Positions 63,651 to 64,000 of a stretch of 64,000 bases of DNA are shown here, piece by piece. Origin of the DNA: Alteromonas hispanica (GTDB taxonomy: Bacteria; Pseudomonadota; Gammaproteobacteria; Enterobacterales; Alteromonadaceae); assembly GCF_010500915.1 (NCBI RefSeq), contig NZ_JAAAWP010000010.1:87280-151279 (forward strand), given 5' to 3'. The notes under the pieces are model-generated. The model worked only from the letters and a program-made list of their open reading frames with translations, searched no databases and had not been told where the DNA came from. Position 1 is the stretch's first letter; each line of letters starts with the position of its first letter. The translations under genes were made by a program, and so were the position numbers.

Positions 63651-63864
63651 ATGACAAAGGCTGAGTCAATATTAACTTTCAAAACAGAAATTTGAAAAGA
63701 ATGACGAAATCGTGGATACCTGTACTAATAATTGGAACAATTTCCTAGATGACATTAAGCGAATAATAAATGTGTGTTCTGGTGACTGGGGCAGCCATGA
63801 CGACCATTATATTAATTTAGAATGGTATAAGGGCAGAATCAATGGGATGAAACTAAGCCAGTAA
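63651..63864 (+). pseudogene. Frameshifted remnant of a small gene
   Basis: ATG 63651 opens MTKAESILTF but stops at 63693; one frame over, an ORF without its own early start continues KFEKNDEIVDTCTNNWNN... to LEWYKGRINGMKLSQ and TAA at 63862-63864. Joining the two frames near 63680 gives one protein of about 70 residues, so a single indel likely broke it. Upstream, 63494-63650 shows nothing else. Confidence 0.35.
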
Positions 63865-63938
63865 TGTGGATTTGAACCTGAGGTATCCCCACAAATAATG
63901 ACTAAAATTCAGTAAGATAAAAAATAAAGGGAACATTC

Positions 63939-64000
63939 ATGACGTTTGGTGATCAGATCTTTCGCCAAAAACAAATGAAGGTTAAACGCCATGAATGCCC
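63939..64000 (+). CDS. Start of an unidentified gene (partial, runs off the window)
   Basis: ATG 63939 follows AAAGGGAACATTC, a good ribosome site. The 20 visible codons read MTFGDQIFRQKQMKVKRHEC and stay open to the edge. The basic N-terminus is too short to assign. Confidence 0.4.
   Translation, partial: MTFGDQIFRQKQMKVKRHEC

Overview
The window reads as chromosomal DNA of a marine gammaproteobacterium of the Alteromonas type. This is inferred from gene order (ppc / mdh-argR, tRNA-Thr-Tyr-Gly-Thr-tuf, coaX-birA-murB), from an Oar-like TonB receptor, a CrbS/CrbR acetate switch, Na+/Pi symport and secreted subtilases, and from moderate GC content. No phage, plasmid, insertion-sequence or CRISPR block is present. 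The only mobile-type gene is a REP-associated tyrosine transposase (RAYT).

Layout. 1-3.4 kb: ppc end, a nested-palindrome repeat, mdh and argR (divergent), and a DJ-1/PfpI protein. 3.5-8.9 kb: an Oar-type TonB receptor facing a two-gene set made of a membrane-anchored PhnD-like binding protein and a two-helix membrane protein. 9.1-12 kb: udk-nupC and a 2-oxoglutarate oxygenase. 12.4-15.7 kb: a TPR lipoprotein, a fasciclin protein and a PleD-like diguanylate cyclase. 15.8-31.6 kb: an acetate block with DUF4212/SSF symporter, cNMP-CBS-DUF294 protein and exonuclease in one operon, divergent crbS, then acs-crbR; between them lie an MscS channel and a rimK/deacylase/rimB operon for glutamate tailing. 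32-36.3 kb: porin, Na/Pi symporter, aldo-keto reductase.

36.7-49.4 kb is the most distinctive part. A secreted subtilase with an SLH-like C-terminus, a secreted protein, an FHA-GAF gene broken by one in-frame TGA, a Ser/Thr kinase with TPRs, a sensorless NarX-type histidine kinase and a LuxR-type response regulator run in one direction. They meet a second paralogous subtilase and a PEP-CTERM-like protein head on. The subtilase and PEP-CTERM promoters share a G-run/C-run box; in two of them the box lies exactly 20 bp upstream of the same AATACTYAT element. This suggests one regulon, with the local response regulator as the obvious candidate regulator. A 58-codon small gene with a good promoter and ribosome binding site lies just upstream.

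49.4-64 kb: a PhoX-type phosphatase, a GGDEF(degenerate)-EAL protein, the RAYT, tuf and four tRNAs, coaX-birA, murB, a chemotaxis receptor with a C-terminal domain, two small envelope genes and a decayed gene at the edge.

A second theme is a short repeat with consensus TGMCTGTCTYRATAR. It occurs in about three dozen copies in at least six intergenic clusters (12.1, 31.7, 48.2, 51.0, 54.0 and 55.5 kb). Two of these clusters bracket the RAYT gene, so this may be an atypical REP family. Coordinates and motifs were read by eye; no database search was possible.
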